Program-made: the position numbers and the translations under genes
The notes under the pieces: model-generated
Database searches by the model: none
What the model was told of the DNA's origin: nothing
Seen by the model: the letters and a program-made list of their open reading frames with translations, nothing else
From: Caulobacter vibrioides
GTDB lineage: Bacteria > Pseudomonadota > Alphaproteobacteria > Caulobacterales > Caulobacteraceae
Direction of reading: 5' to 3'
DNA length: 64,000 nucleotides
NCBI RefSeq assembly: GCF_002858865.1
Contig: NZ_PJRR01000008.1
Location: 124,001-188,000 of the forward strand
In this document: positions 1-7,029 of the stretch, piece by piece
Layout of the letters: the number at the start of each line of letters is the position of its first letter
Position numbering within the stretch: position 1 is the first letter of the stretch

Positions 1-53
1 TTTGGTAGCGGAGGTCCATGTGCGTTCCCGTGCCTTGTTCAGCACTTTTCCCG

Positions 54-165
54 TGTCATCCCGGACGCCCTGAAAAGGGCGATCCGGGACCCAGGGGGTG
101 ACGGAACGCTATGCGCGCCGCCCCTGGGTCCCGGCTCTACGCTACGCTTCGGCCGGGATGACACC
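54..165. repeat. Palindromic intergenic repeat, family A, copy 1
   Basis: The element starts with TGTCATCCCGG and ends with the complement CCGGGATGACA. Inside are a second pair of arms, GATCCGGGACCCAGG and CCTGGGTCCCGG, so the whole unit folds into one long stem. Two further copies lie at 14206-14314 and 19326-19430. It is a REP-like intergenic element lying downstream of the HPPD gene. Bases 1-53 to its left show no gene. Confidence 0.8.
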
Positions 166-189
166 GAAAGGTATTTTGAGGCCTCAGCC

Positions 190-1263
190 TTACGCATCCA
201 ACGTGATCACGCCGCGGCGGATCTGGTCCAGTTCGATGCTCTCGAACAGGGCCTGGAAGTTGCCGTTGCCGAAGCCTTCATTGCCCTTGCGCTGGATGAT
301 CTCGAAGAAGATCGGACCAAACAGATTCTCGGTGAAGATCTGCAGCAGCAGGCCTTCCTCGCCGACGGCGCCGTCGATCAGGATGCGGTTCTTGCGCAGG
401 CGCTCCAGGTCCTCGCCGTGGCCGGGGACGCGCTTGTCGACCAGCTCGTAATAGGTCTCGATGGTGTCCTGCAGCTTCACGCCCCGCGCGCGCAGCTTCT
501 CGACGGTCTCGTAGATGTTGTCCGTCGTCATCGCCAGGTGCTGGATGCCCTCGCCGTTGTACTGGCGGATGAACTCTTCGATCTGACTCTTGTCGTCCTG
601 GCTCTCGTTCAGCGGGATGCGGATGGCCTTGTCGGGCGCGATCATCGCCTGGCTGAACAGGCCCGTCGCCTGGCCCTTGATGTCGAAGTACTTCTGCTCT
701 TCGAAGCCGAAGATCTGGTTGTAGAAGGTCGACCAAGTGCGCATCTGGCCACGCTTGACGTTGTGGGTCAGGTGGTCGAGCAGATCGAGGCCGACATTGT
801 TCTTGGCTTCGGCCAGGGCCGCGCCCGGAACCTGCTCCCAGGCGTCATAGATCGTGCCCGCATCGCCATAGCGGTCGACGAGATAGAGCAAGCTACCGCC
901 GATGCCTTCCAGCACCTTGGCGTCCGCGCCCAGCAGCGAACGCGAGGCGTCGGCCGGCTTGGCGCCGCGCTTGACGGCGTCCGCATAGGCTTGCTCGGCG
1001 TTCTCGACGCGGAAGGCCATGCCGTTGGCCGACGGGCCGTGGTCGGCGCGGAAGTCGGCGACCTGACCGGTCGTCTCTTCATTGACGATCAGGTTCACGC
1101 GGCCCTGCTTGTAGCGGGTCGCGGCCTTGGTCGGGTGCTTGCTGGCGGCGACGAAGCCCAGTTGCTCGATCAGGGCCTTCATGGCCGCCGGATCGGGGCT
1201 GGTGAACTCGACGAACTCGAAGCCGTCGAGGCCCAGCGGGTTCTGGTCGGTGACGAGGGTCAT
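190..1263 (-). CDS. hpd: 4-hydroxyphenylpyruvate dioxygenase
   Basis: The 357-residue product matches HPPD, the Fe(II) enzyme that converts 4-hydroxyphenylpyruvate to homogentisate in tyrosine breakdown in the cytoplasm. It has two glyoxalase/VOC halves. The metal site is visible as His in the THNVKRG segment (near residue 165), His in GIQHLA (near 245) and Glu in the IFTENLFGP segment near the C-terminus. The C-terminal helix ends in SIELDQIRRG, typical of the family. The reading frame stays open far upstream, but that part overlaps the aminotransferase gene in another frame; the ATG at 1261-1263 gives the standard N-terminus. It follows the aminotransferase by 20 nt, suggesting one operon. 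Length and motifs agree fully with the family. Confidence 0.96.
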   Translation of the reverse strand: MTLVTDQNPLGLDGFEFVEFTSPDPAAMKALIEQLGFVAASKHPTKAATRYKQGRVNLIVNEETTGQVADFRADHGPSANGMAFRVENAEQAYADAVKRGAKPADASRSLLGADAKVLEGIGGSLLYLVDRYGDAGTIYDAWEQVPGAALAEAKNNVGLDLLDHLTHNVKRGQMRTWSTFYNQIFGFEEQKYFDIKGQATGLFSQAMIAPDKAIRIPLNESQDDKSQIEEFIRQYNGEGIQHLAMTTDNIYETVEKLRARGVKLQDTIETYYELVDKRVPGHGEDLERLRKNRILIDGAVGEEGLLLQIFTENLFGPIFFEIIQRKGNEGFGNGNFQALFESIELDQIRRGVITLDA

Positions 1264-1283
1264 GCGGGCGTCTCCGTGTGTGC

Positions 1284-2405
1284 TTAGAGCGAAAGGGCCG
1301 CCGGCAGGGCGGCGATCAGGGCGTCGTTGTCGGCCGGGCGGCCGATGGTGATCCGGACCCAGCCGCCGGCGACGGGCGTCGGCCGGATGATGAGCCCCTG
1401 GTGCAACAAATGCGCGGCGGTGGCTTCGGGACCCGCCGGCGAGCGCAAGAACACGAAGTTGGCGTGGCTTTCGGTGTGCTCGACGCCCATATCGTCCAGC
1501 ACCGCCTCGACCCGGCCGCGTTCGGCGATGGTCAGGTCGACGGTGCGCTTCAGATAGTCCTGGTCTTCCCAGGCGGCCAGGGCGGCGGCCTGGCTGACGG
1601 CGGTGACGTTGAAGGGCGGGCGGATGCGGTCCAGATAGTCGACCAGCTCGGGCGAAGACGCGACGCCATAGCCCATGCGCAGGCCAGCCAGGCCATAGGC
1701 CTTGGAGAAGGTGCGGGCCGACACCCACGGGCCGCCCCAGGCGTCCAGCATGGCGAAGGTGTCGAAGGCCTCGTGATACTCGCGATAGGCCTCGTCGACG
1801 AACACGACGGTCGAGCGCGGCGTCGCGGCGAGGATCGCCTGGAAATCGGCCGCCTTCAGCGCATTGCCCGTCGGGTTGTTGGGCGTGCACAGCACCAGGA
1901 GCTTGGGGCCCAGCGCCGCAGCGGCGCAGACGGCCGGGACGTCGATGTCGAAATTCGCCAGACGCGGCACGTCGATGATCCGCGCCTCGGCGCAGCGACC
2001 GAAGATCTCATAGGTCGGGAAGGTCGGGCTGGACAGCAGGATCGAGTCGCCCGGGTGCAGCACCGCACGGAACACATAGTCGATCAGCGCCTCGGACCCC
2101 GGCGAGACCACCACGCGCGCCGGCGAGACGCCGAGACGCGCGGCGATCGCCGCGCGCAGCACGTCGCTGTGTGGATCGGGATAGATGTGCGGCTCGGCCA
2201 TCGCGGCCATCACCGCCTCGGCGACCTTGGGGCTGGGGCCCAGGAGGTTCTCGTTGCTGGCCAGCTTGGAGAAGGCGCTCAGGCCCGTGCGACGGGCGGC
2301 CTCGGCCAGGGTCATGCCGGCCTTGTAGCCTTGCACGCCTTCCAGCGCCTGGCGCATCGGCGAGGCCCAGGCGGGCGTCAGGGGCTTGCGATCGAGAACC
2401 AGCAT
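1284..2405 (-). CDS. HisC-family PLP aminotransferase, probably aromatic
   Basis: This class-I/II PLP aminotransferase of the histidinol-phosphate aminotransferase family is about 373 residues long. Family marks are SNENLLGPSP near the N-terminus, NNPTGN, DEAYREY, and the PLP lysine in FSKAYGLAGLRMGYG. A TTG five codons upstream is also in frame, but GGAG lies 9 nt before the ATG at 2403-2405, so that start is preferred. HisC homologues often transaminate tyrosine and phenylalanine. Here the gene sits 20 nt upstream of hpd, not with other his genes, so I infer that it supplies 4-hydroxyphenylpyruvate to HPPD. True histidine biosynthesis is the alternative and cannot be excluded from sequence alone. 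Confidence 0.85.
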   Translation of the reverse strand: MLVLDRKPLTPAWASPMRQALEGVQGYKAGMTLAEAARRTGLSAFSKLASNENLLGPSPKVAEAVMAAMAEPHIYPDPHSDVLRAAIAARLGVSPARVVVSPGSEALIDYVFRAVLHPGDSILLSSPTFPTYEIFGRCAEARIIDVPRLANFDIDVPAVCAAAALGPKLLVLCTPNNPTGNALKAADFQAILAATPRSTVVFVDEAYREYHEAFDTFAMLDAWGGPWVSARTFSKAYGLAGLRMGYGVASSPELVDYLDRIRPPFNVTAVSQAAALAAWEDQDYLKRTVDLTIAERGRVEAVLDDMGVEHTESHANFVFLRSPAGPEATAAHLLHQGLIIRPTPVAGGWVRITIGRPADNDALIAALPAALSL

Positions 2406-2495
2406 GCGGCCGCGCTCCAACGAGATGGGAGCGGCAGCTTATCGCGAAAGCCGAGACAGAACGTGGCGATTATGACCACGCGCCAGGCCATAACG

Positions 2496-2510
2496 GTCAC
2501 GATATGCCAA
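2496..2510 (+). promoter_or_regulatory. Candidate AsnC/Lrp operator upstream of hisC-hpd
   Basis: The 15-mer GTCACGATATGCCAA occurs here, about 90 nt before the aminotransferase start, and again as an exact reverse complement at 3033-3047 just before the AsnC/Lrp gene. The surrounding 2406-2539 gap has no gene and is AT-richer than its flanks. Being shared by the regulator promoter and the adjacent operon promoter is what an autoregulatory Lrp-family operator would look like. Function is inferred. Confidence 0.5.
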
Positions 2511-2539
2511 TGATCTGGATCAATTAGCGCAGTAAGTGA

Positions 2540-3010
2540 TCAGGCGACATAATCAAGCGGCAGCGCCGTCTGATCCTTGATGGTGTCGAGCACGAACGAG
2601 GAGCGGACGTCCTTGACGGCCGGCATCTTCAGAAGACGCTTCATGGTGAAGTCGGCATAGGCGTCCAGGCTGGGCACCACCACCCGCAGCAGATAGTCGT
2701 AGCCGCCCGTCATGGCGTAGCAGCCGACGACCTCCGGCTCGCGCAGCACGGCCTGTTGGAAGGCCTCGGCCGCCTCCTCGCTGTGCCGGTCGACCTGCAC
2801 CTCGACATAGGCCAGCACGTCCAGCTTGGCCTTGCGGCGGTCAAGAAGCGCCACATAGCCACGGATCAGACCCGAGGCCTCCAGTTGCTTTACCCGCCGC
2901 AGGCAGGGGCTGGGCGACAGCCCCACCCGTTCGGCCAGATCGACGTTGGAGATCTTGCCGTCCTCCTGAAGGATCTGAAGAATCTTCCGATCGGCGCGCG
3001 TGAGCTTCAT
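2540..3010 (-). CDS. AsnC/Lrp-family transcriptional regulator
   Basis: The 156-residue protein has the Lrp/AsnC layout. An N-terminal winged helix-turn-helix (residues 1-60) includes LTRADRKILQILQEDGK and the recognition region VGLSPSPCLRRVKQLE. A C-terminal RAM/AsnC ligand-binding domain follows, with the CYAMTGGYDYLLRV segment. Such proteins sense amino acids and often control catabolic genes next to them. It lies 134 nt upstream of the aminotransferase and hpd on the same strand, so tyrosine or phenylalanine is a plausible effector (inference). The ATG at 3008-3010 is used; the longer open frame upstream is antisense to the SPFH gene. ATCGTGAC repeats at 3009-3016 and 3040-3047, three helical turns apart, suggest autoregulation. 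Confidence 0.93.
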   Translation of the reverse strand: MKLTRADRKILQILQEDGKISNVDLAERVGLSPSPCLRRVKQLEASGLIRGYVALLDRRKAKLDVLAYVEVQVDRHSEEAAEAFQQAVLREPEVVGCYAMTGGYDYLLRVVVPSLDAYADFTMKRLLKMPAVKDVRSSFVLDTIKDQTALPLDYVA

Positions 3011-3032
3011 CGTGACCGGTTTCCAGGTGAAG

Positions 3033-3047
3033 TTGGCATATCGTGAC
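3033..3047 (-). promoter_or_regulatory. Candidate AsnC/Lrp operator, regulator promoter copy
   Basis: On the plus strand the sequence is TTGGCATATCGTGAC, the exact reverse complement of the motif at 2496-2510. It lies 23 nt before the regulator start codon, in the 135-bp gap shared with the divergent SPFH gene. A partial copy, ATCGTGAC, overlaps the regulator start codon at 3009-3016. Confidence 0.5.
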
Positions 3048-3145
3048 AAGATAGCGGATTTCGCGGCCATGTGGGAGACGCCGCTTGCGCACGGCCGCGC
3101 TTCCCGCTCTACCATCCGAAACAAATCTAGCGCGAGGACCCCCGC

Positions 3146-4051
3146 ATGCCCGAGAGCCCATTCGCCATCCCTTCCGGCAACAAGCCCCCGTTCAAATCGC
3201 CCTTCCAGAGCAAGGGCAAGCAAGCGGTCGCCATCAGCGTCGGCGTCGTGCTGCTGCTGCTGAGCTCCTGCGTCGTCGTCACCCAGAGCTCGACGGTCGA
3301 GCCGGGCAATGTCGGCGTGAAGATCCGCACCCTGGGCGCGTCGGCCGGTGTCGACCCCGAGCCCCTGCCCGCCCGCTGGTACCTGCGCGGCATCGGTGAG
3401 CGGATCATCCAGTATCCGGTGATCCAGCGCACCTATGGCTACACCCGCGAAGCCGATGAGCGCGGCAACGAGAACGAAGAGATCACCTTCTCGGACAACA
3501 CCGGCCTGCCGATGACGGCGGACATCTCGGTGACGCTGCAGGTCAATCCGGCCTCGGCCCCGAGCCTCTACCAGACCTACCGCCTGTCGTTCGACCAGTT
3601 GCTGGACGGCCCGATTCGCAACGACGTGCGCTCGGCCGTCGCCGCCGAGGCCGAAAAGGTCGGGGTCGAGACGCTCTACAGCGGCGGCCGCCAGATGGTG
3701 ATCCAGAAGGCCTACGCCCGGGTCTCCAGCAAATGGGCCCGCCACGGGGTGAATATCAGCCAGCTCGACTGGATCGGCTCGATCCGCTACCCGCAGGCGA
3801 TCATCCAGCAGATGCAGGCCAAGACCCAGCTGGAGCAGGAGGCCCTGGCGGCCAAGGCGCTCGAAGCCAAGGAAACCGCTCTGGCCAACGCCGCCGTCGC
3901 CAAGGCGCGCGGTGAGGCCGAGGCCATCCGCATCAAGGGCGAGGCCCTGCGCGCCAACCCGCAGGTCCTGCAGCAACTGGCCATCGAAAAGTGGAACGGC
4001 GAGATGCCCAAGGTGACCAGCGGCGGCACGCCGTTCGTCAAGATCGACTAA
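3146..4051 (+). CDS. SPFH/band-7 (prohibitin-like) membrane protein
   Basis: The 301-residue protein has a short cytoplasmic N-terminus and one hydrophobic segment (about residues 27-46, ISVGVVLLLLSSCVVV), followed by an SPFH/prohibitin domain starting at STVEPGNVGVKI. The C-terminal third is a charged, alanine-rich coiled coil (about 215-275, with EALAAKALEAKETALANAA), which in this family drives ring-like oligomers. A Cys at the end of the membrane segment gives it a lipobox look (LSSC), but the long charged leader makes an anchored membrane protein more likely. SPFH proteins scaffold membrane proteases or microdomains; the partner here is unknown. It is divergent from the AsnC regulator. 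Confidence 0.88.
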   Translation: MPESPFAIPSGNKPPFKSPFQSKGKQAVAISVGVVLLLLSSCVVVTQSSTVEPGNVGVKIRTLGASAGVDPEPLPARWYLRGIGERIIQYPVIQRTYGYTREADERGNENEEITFSDNTGLPMTADISVTLQVNPASAPSLYQTYRLSFDQLLDGPIRNDVRSAVAAEAEKVGVETLYSGGRQMVIQKAYARVSSKWARHGVNISQLDWIGSIRYPQAIIQQMQAKTQLEQEALAAKALEAKETALANAAVAKARGEAEAIRIKGEALRANPQVLQQLAIEKWNGEMPKVTSGGTPFVKID

Positions 4052-4129
4052 GCGGGGCGGCGGCGCGCCGGATGCTGACAAGCTTCGACGCGCCGCCCTC
4101 CATCTTCCGCCGGTCTGCGGAAGAACGAC

Positions 4130-4420
4130 ATGCGTTATGACTTCGAAGCCGAAATCTGGCGATCCAGCGGCGCGAGCGGATGGTTTTTCGCCACCCTCCC
4201 CATCGAGGTCGCCGAGGGTCTGCGCGCCTTGCATGGCCCGCGCGCCGGCTTTGGCTCCCTCCGGGTGCGCGCGCACCTCGCGGGCGTGAATTGGGACACC
4301 TCGGTGTTTCCCGACGCGCGATCCGGAAGCTTCCTCCTGCCCCTGAAGGCCCAGGTTCGTCAGCGCACCGGCGTCACGGCCGGCGACCGGGCGGCGATCC
4401 GCATCGACCTCGCGATCTAG
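4130..4420 (+). CDS. DUF1905 domain protein
   Basis: This small soluble protein of 96 residues has the DUF1905 pattern. It begins with FEAEIWRSSGASGWFFATLP, has the central GSLRVRAHLAGVNWDTSVFP stretch, and ends with the basic VRQRTGVTAGDRAAIRIDL segment. The fold is a small beta-barrel. No biochemical role is established for the family. It starts 78 nt after the SPFH gene on the same strand and may be cotranscribed, though nothing in the sequence links their roles. Confidence 0.85.
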   Translation: MRYDFEAEIWRSSGASGWFFATLPIEVAEGLRALHGPRAGFGSLRVRAHLAGVNWDTSVFPDARSGSFLLPLKAQVRQRTGVTAGDRAAIRIDLAI

Positions 4421-4512
4421 GCCTCGGCGCGGCCTGCAGGAGCTTCATGAGCGATAATTAAGTTCCCAGGCAGGCGGTTCTGCGCGACGAGCGTCGGGCG
4501 ATCGCCGACGAC

Positions 4513-5478
4513 ATGCGGCGGATTTCGGAAGAGCGGGGGCTCACCTTGAAGACCGTCGAACTCTACGGGCCAAGAGCGCCCAGGCACCGTCGCACGTGGA
4601 CGGCGGCGGCTGTTCCGCTGATCATCGTCTTCTTCGTCGTGGGCCAGCTGGCCACGGTCCTCGGCGTCCTGATGCCGATGGGCTTCCATCAGGTCGATCT
4701 CGAAAGCCAGTGGCTGCCGATGGCGATCCAGCTGGCCGGCTTTGGCTTTTCCGCGTTGCTGCTGCTGGCCTGGGTCTGGCTGTTCGAGCGCCGCTCGCCC
4801 TTGGTGCTGGGCCTCAACGGTGAATTTGTTGGACGATACACGCGGGGCCTGCTGGTCGGGTGTGGCTTCCTGCTCAGCGTCATCGGCCTGATCTGGGCGA
4901 CCGGCGGCTACCGTATCGAAGGGTTCGGCGTGTGGACCGCGCCCTCGCCGATGCTGTTCCTGCCGATCCTGGCCCTGTTCGCCGGTTTCGTGATCCAAGG
5001 CGGCACAGAGGAGCTCCTGATGCGCGGCTGGCTGATGCAACTTGTGGCCTCACGCCACGGCTTGGTCATCGCCATCGTCATAAACAGCGTGCTGTTCGCC
5101 ATCCTGCACGGGGGCAATATCGCGCCGTCGAAGGAACTGGCCTTGGCCCTGGTCAACCTGATCCTGTTCGGCGTGATGATCAGCCTCTACGCGATCAAGG
5201 AAGGCTCGCTCTGGGGCGTCTGCGCCTGGCACACCGCCTGGAACTGGCTGCTGGGCGTCGGCTTTGGCCTTGAGGTCAGCGGCGGTCGGATGGCCGTGCA
5301 GAGCCTGGTGATCGACCTCGCCCCGAAGGACAGCGCCCCCTGGTGGCTGACCGGCGGCGCGTTCGGCCCCGAGGCCAGCGTGGTGACGACCATCGTCCTG
5401 CTAGCGGGCTGCGCCTATTTCGGCGCGACCGGTGCGCTCGCCACTGCCCGCGCTCGCTCGACGGCCTTCGTGGGCTGA
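4513..5478 (+). CDS. CPBP-family intramembrane metalloprotease
   Basis: The 321-residue polytopic inner-membrane protein belongs to the CPBP/CAAX (Abi) family. The catalytic signature is intact: EE at residues 166-167 in GGTEELLMRGWL, Phe195 to His199 in FAILHGGN, and a later HTAWNW motif. About eight hydrophobic segments are visible. Family members are glutamate intramembrane proteases involved in prenyl-protein processing, bacteriocin immunity or membrane-protein turnover; the substrate here is unknown. The ATG at 4513 lacks a strong ribosome-binding site, so the exact start is uncertain. The gene is convergent with the microprotein/CobW unit. Confidence 0.87.
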   Translation: MRRISEERGLTLKTVELYGPRAPRHRRTWTAAAVPLIIVFFVVGQLATVLGVLMPMGFHQVDLESQWLPMAIQLAGFGFSALLLLAWVWLFERRSPLVLGLNGEFVGRYTRGLLVGCGFLLSVIGLIWATGGYRIEGFGVWTAPSPMLFLPILALFAGFVIQGGTEELLMRGWLMQLVASRHGLVIAIVINSVLFAILHGGNIAPSKELALALVNLILFGVMISLYAIKEGSLWGVCAWHTAWNWLLGVGFGLEVSGGRMAVQSLVIDLAPKDSAPWWLTGGAFGPEASVVTTIVLLAGCAYFGATGALATARARSTAFVG

Positions 5479-5527
5479 CACCGCCCCTCCGGTCGCGCGC
5501 TCTGGGAGTAGGTTCCAGCGCGCTGAC

Positions 5528-5707
5528 CTACAACGCCTCACAGTAAAAGCGACCGGGCTCCGGGCCCTCGGGATAGAGCATAGAGAAGCGATAGAGGACG
5601 AGCGTCCATTCGGCTTCCTCGAGGCTCACCCCGAAGCGCGCGGCGACCCATTCGGGCGTCGGCTCCTGAAGCACGCCGTCGGCGTCCAGCGGTGGCGCGG
5701 TCCTCAC
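5528..5707 (-). CDS. Unrecognised 59-residue protein coupled to the CobW gene
   Basis: This small frame begins with a GTG whose last bases overlap the TGA of the CobW-family gene (GTGA, 4-nt overlap), the classic layout for translational coupling. The product is acidic and probably helical, with a segment [19 protein letters not shown] and an aromatic tail ending RFYCEAL that contains its only Cys. I recognise no family. Because it is the second gene behind two Zur boxes, it should be made under zinc limitation together with the metallochaperone. A longer open frame reaches upstream to 6052, but that part is antisense-phase material inside the CobW gene. It could be a small zinc-stress partner or an unselected frame; coupling and amino-acid composition favour a real gene. 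Confidence 0.6.
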   Translation of the reverse strand: MRTAPPLDADGVLQEPTPEWVAARFGVSLEEAEWTLVLYRFSMLYPEGPEPGRFYCEAL

Positions 5708-6924
5708 CACGGCGCGAACGGGTCGGGCAGCTTGGCCCAGGCCTTGGGGCCGAACCCGAACTGCAGGTCCGACAGCAGACAGGCGTCGAAGCCGCGCGTC
5801 AGAGCCTCGCGATCCATGTTCTGGCCGATCAGCACGATCTCCTGGCGACGGTCGCCATGGATCGGCTTCCAGACCTTCTCGATCGCCGCTCGCCACGCCG
5901 GGTCGTCGGGCCACTGATCGCGCGGCGCCGTGGCCCACCAGCGGCCATGCGGACCAAACTGGGTGACCGCGCCCGCCTGGCTCCAGCCGCCGACCCGGTC
6001 GGGGCGCGTCGCCAGCCAGACAAAGCCCTTGGAGCGGATGACGCCGGGCCACTCGCTTTCCAGCCAGGCCTTCAGCTTCTCGGGATGAAAGGGCTTGGAA
6101 GCGCGATAGACGAAGTGGCTGATGCCGTATTCCTCGGTCTCGGGCAGCACCTCGCCCATCAGCGCCTTCTGCCAGCCCGCCGCGCCTTCGGCCCGGACCG
6201 GATCGAAAAGACCGGTGTCGAGCACGTCGTCCAGCGCGACGGCGCCGCGCTCGGAGCGAACGATCCGAGCCTGTGGATTGAACGTGGCGATGATCGCCTC
6301 CAGCTGGCCCAGCTCATCGGCGGACACCAGATCGGCCTTGTTCAGCACGATCACGTCGGCGAACTCGATCTGCTCGACCAGCAGGTCGACGACCGTGCGC
6401 GTATCGCCCTCCCCTGCGGTCTCGCCGCGATCAGCCAGCCGGTCGCGCGAACTGTAGTCCCGCAGGAAGTTGAAGGCGTCGACCACGGTGACCATGGTGT
6501 CGAGCCGCGCCACGTCCGACAGGCTCTGCTCGGCCTCGTCGCGGAAATCGAAGGTGGCGGCCACTGGCATCGGCTCGGAAACGCCCGTCGACTCGATCAG
6601 CAGATAGTCGAAGCGGCGCTCGGCGGCCAGGCGCCGCACCTCGTTCAAAAGGTCCTCGCGCAGCGTGCAGCAGATGCAGCCGTTCGACATCTCGACCAGA
6701 GCTTCGTCGGTGCGCGACAGGTCCGCACCGCCTTCGGCGACCAAGGCCGCGTCGATATTGACCTCGCTCATGTCGTTGACGATCACCGCGACCTTCTTGC
6801 CCTCGCGGTTAGCCAGGACGTGGTTCAGCAGGGTCGTCTTGCCGGCGCCGAGAAAGCCCGACAGGACCGTGACCGGCAGGCGGCGGTCGATCCTCGCGAC
6901 CGCCTGGGAAGGCGCAGCACTCAT
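5704..6924 (-). CDS. CobW/COG0523 GTPase, Zur-regulated zinc chaperone
   Basis: This 406-residue G3E GTPase of the CobW/YjiA/ZigA family has a P-loop GFLGAGKT (residues 23-30), the metal-binding motif GCICC (Cys83, 85, 86), the NKAD base-recognition motif (VLNKADLV) and a C-terminal CobW_C domain around [12 protein letters not shown]. Such proteins hand Zn(II) or another metal to client enzymes at the cost of GTP. Two near-consensus Zur sites lie 14-79 nt upstream, so it should be induced when zinc is scarce. C. crescentus is reported to have a Zur-controlled COG0523 gene called zrpW; this may be its equivalent, but I cannot confirm orthology. The 59-residue gene overlaps its stop by 4 nt. 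Confidence 0.93.
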   Translation of the reverse strand: MSAAPSQAVARIDRRLPVTVLSGFLGAGKTTLLNHVLANREGKKVAVIVNDMSEVNIDAALVAEGGADLSRTDEALVEMSNGCICCTLREDLLNEVRRLAAERRFDYLLIESTGVSEPMPVAATFDFRDEAEQSLSDVARLDTMVTVVDAFNFLRDYSSRDRLADRGETAGEGDTRTVVDLLVEQIEFADVIVLNKADLVSADELGQLEAIIATFNPQARIVRSERGAVALDDVLDTGLFDPVRAEGAAGWQKALMGEVLPETEEYGISHFVYRASKPFHPEKLKAWLESEWPGVIRSKGFVWLATRPDRVGGWSQAGAVTQFGPHGRWWATAPRDQWPDDPAWRAAIEKVWKPIHGDRRQEIVLIGQNMDREALTRGFDACLLSDLQFGFGPKAWAKLPDPFAPW

Positions 6925-6937
6925 GGGAAGATCCGAT

Positions 6938-6954
6938 ATGTTACGTTATAACAT
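6938..6954. promoter_or_regulatory. Zur box, proximal
   Basis: ATGTTACGTTATAACAT matches the alphaproteobacterial Zur consensus ATGTTATANTATAACAT except at two central positions. It lies 14 nt before the CobW start, overlapping the expected core promoter, so bound Zur-Zn would block transcription. Confidence 0.85.
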
Positions 6955-6986
6955 ATTGACCAGCTCCGCAGCGCCCGACAAGCAAA

Positions 6987-7003
6987 ATGTTATACTATAA
7001 CAC
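6987..7003. promoter_or_regulatory. Zur box, distal
   Basis: ATGTTATACTATAACAC matches the Zur consensus at every position but the last. Its centre is 49 bp from the proximal box. Both lie in the short gap after the M61 peptidase gene, and the only gene start they can serve is the CobW gene. Confidence 0.88.
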
Positions 7004-7029
7004 ACCCCGCTGGACGGAAGCGGCGCGCC

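Noticed and set aside
1264..1890. Long N-terminal extension of the HPPD reading frame
   Set aside because: It lies in another frame of the aminotransferase gene, is Arg/Gly/Pro-rich, and HPPD has its normal length from 1263.
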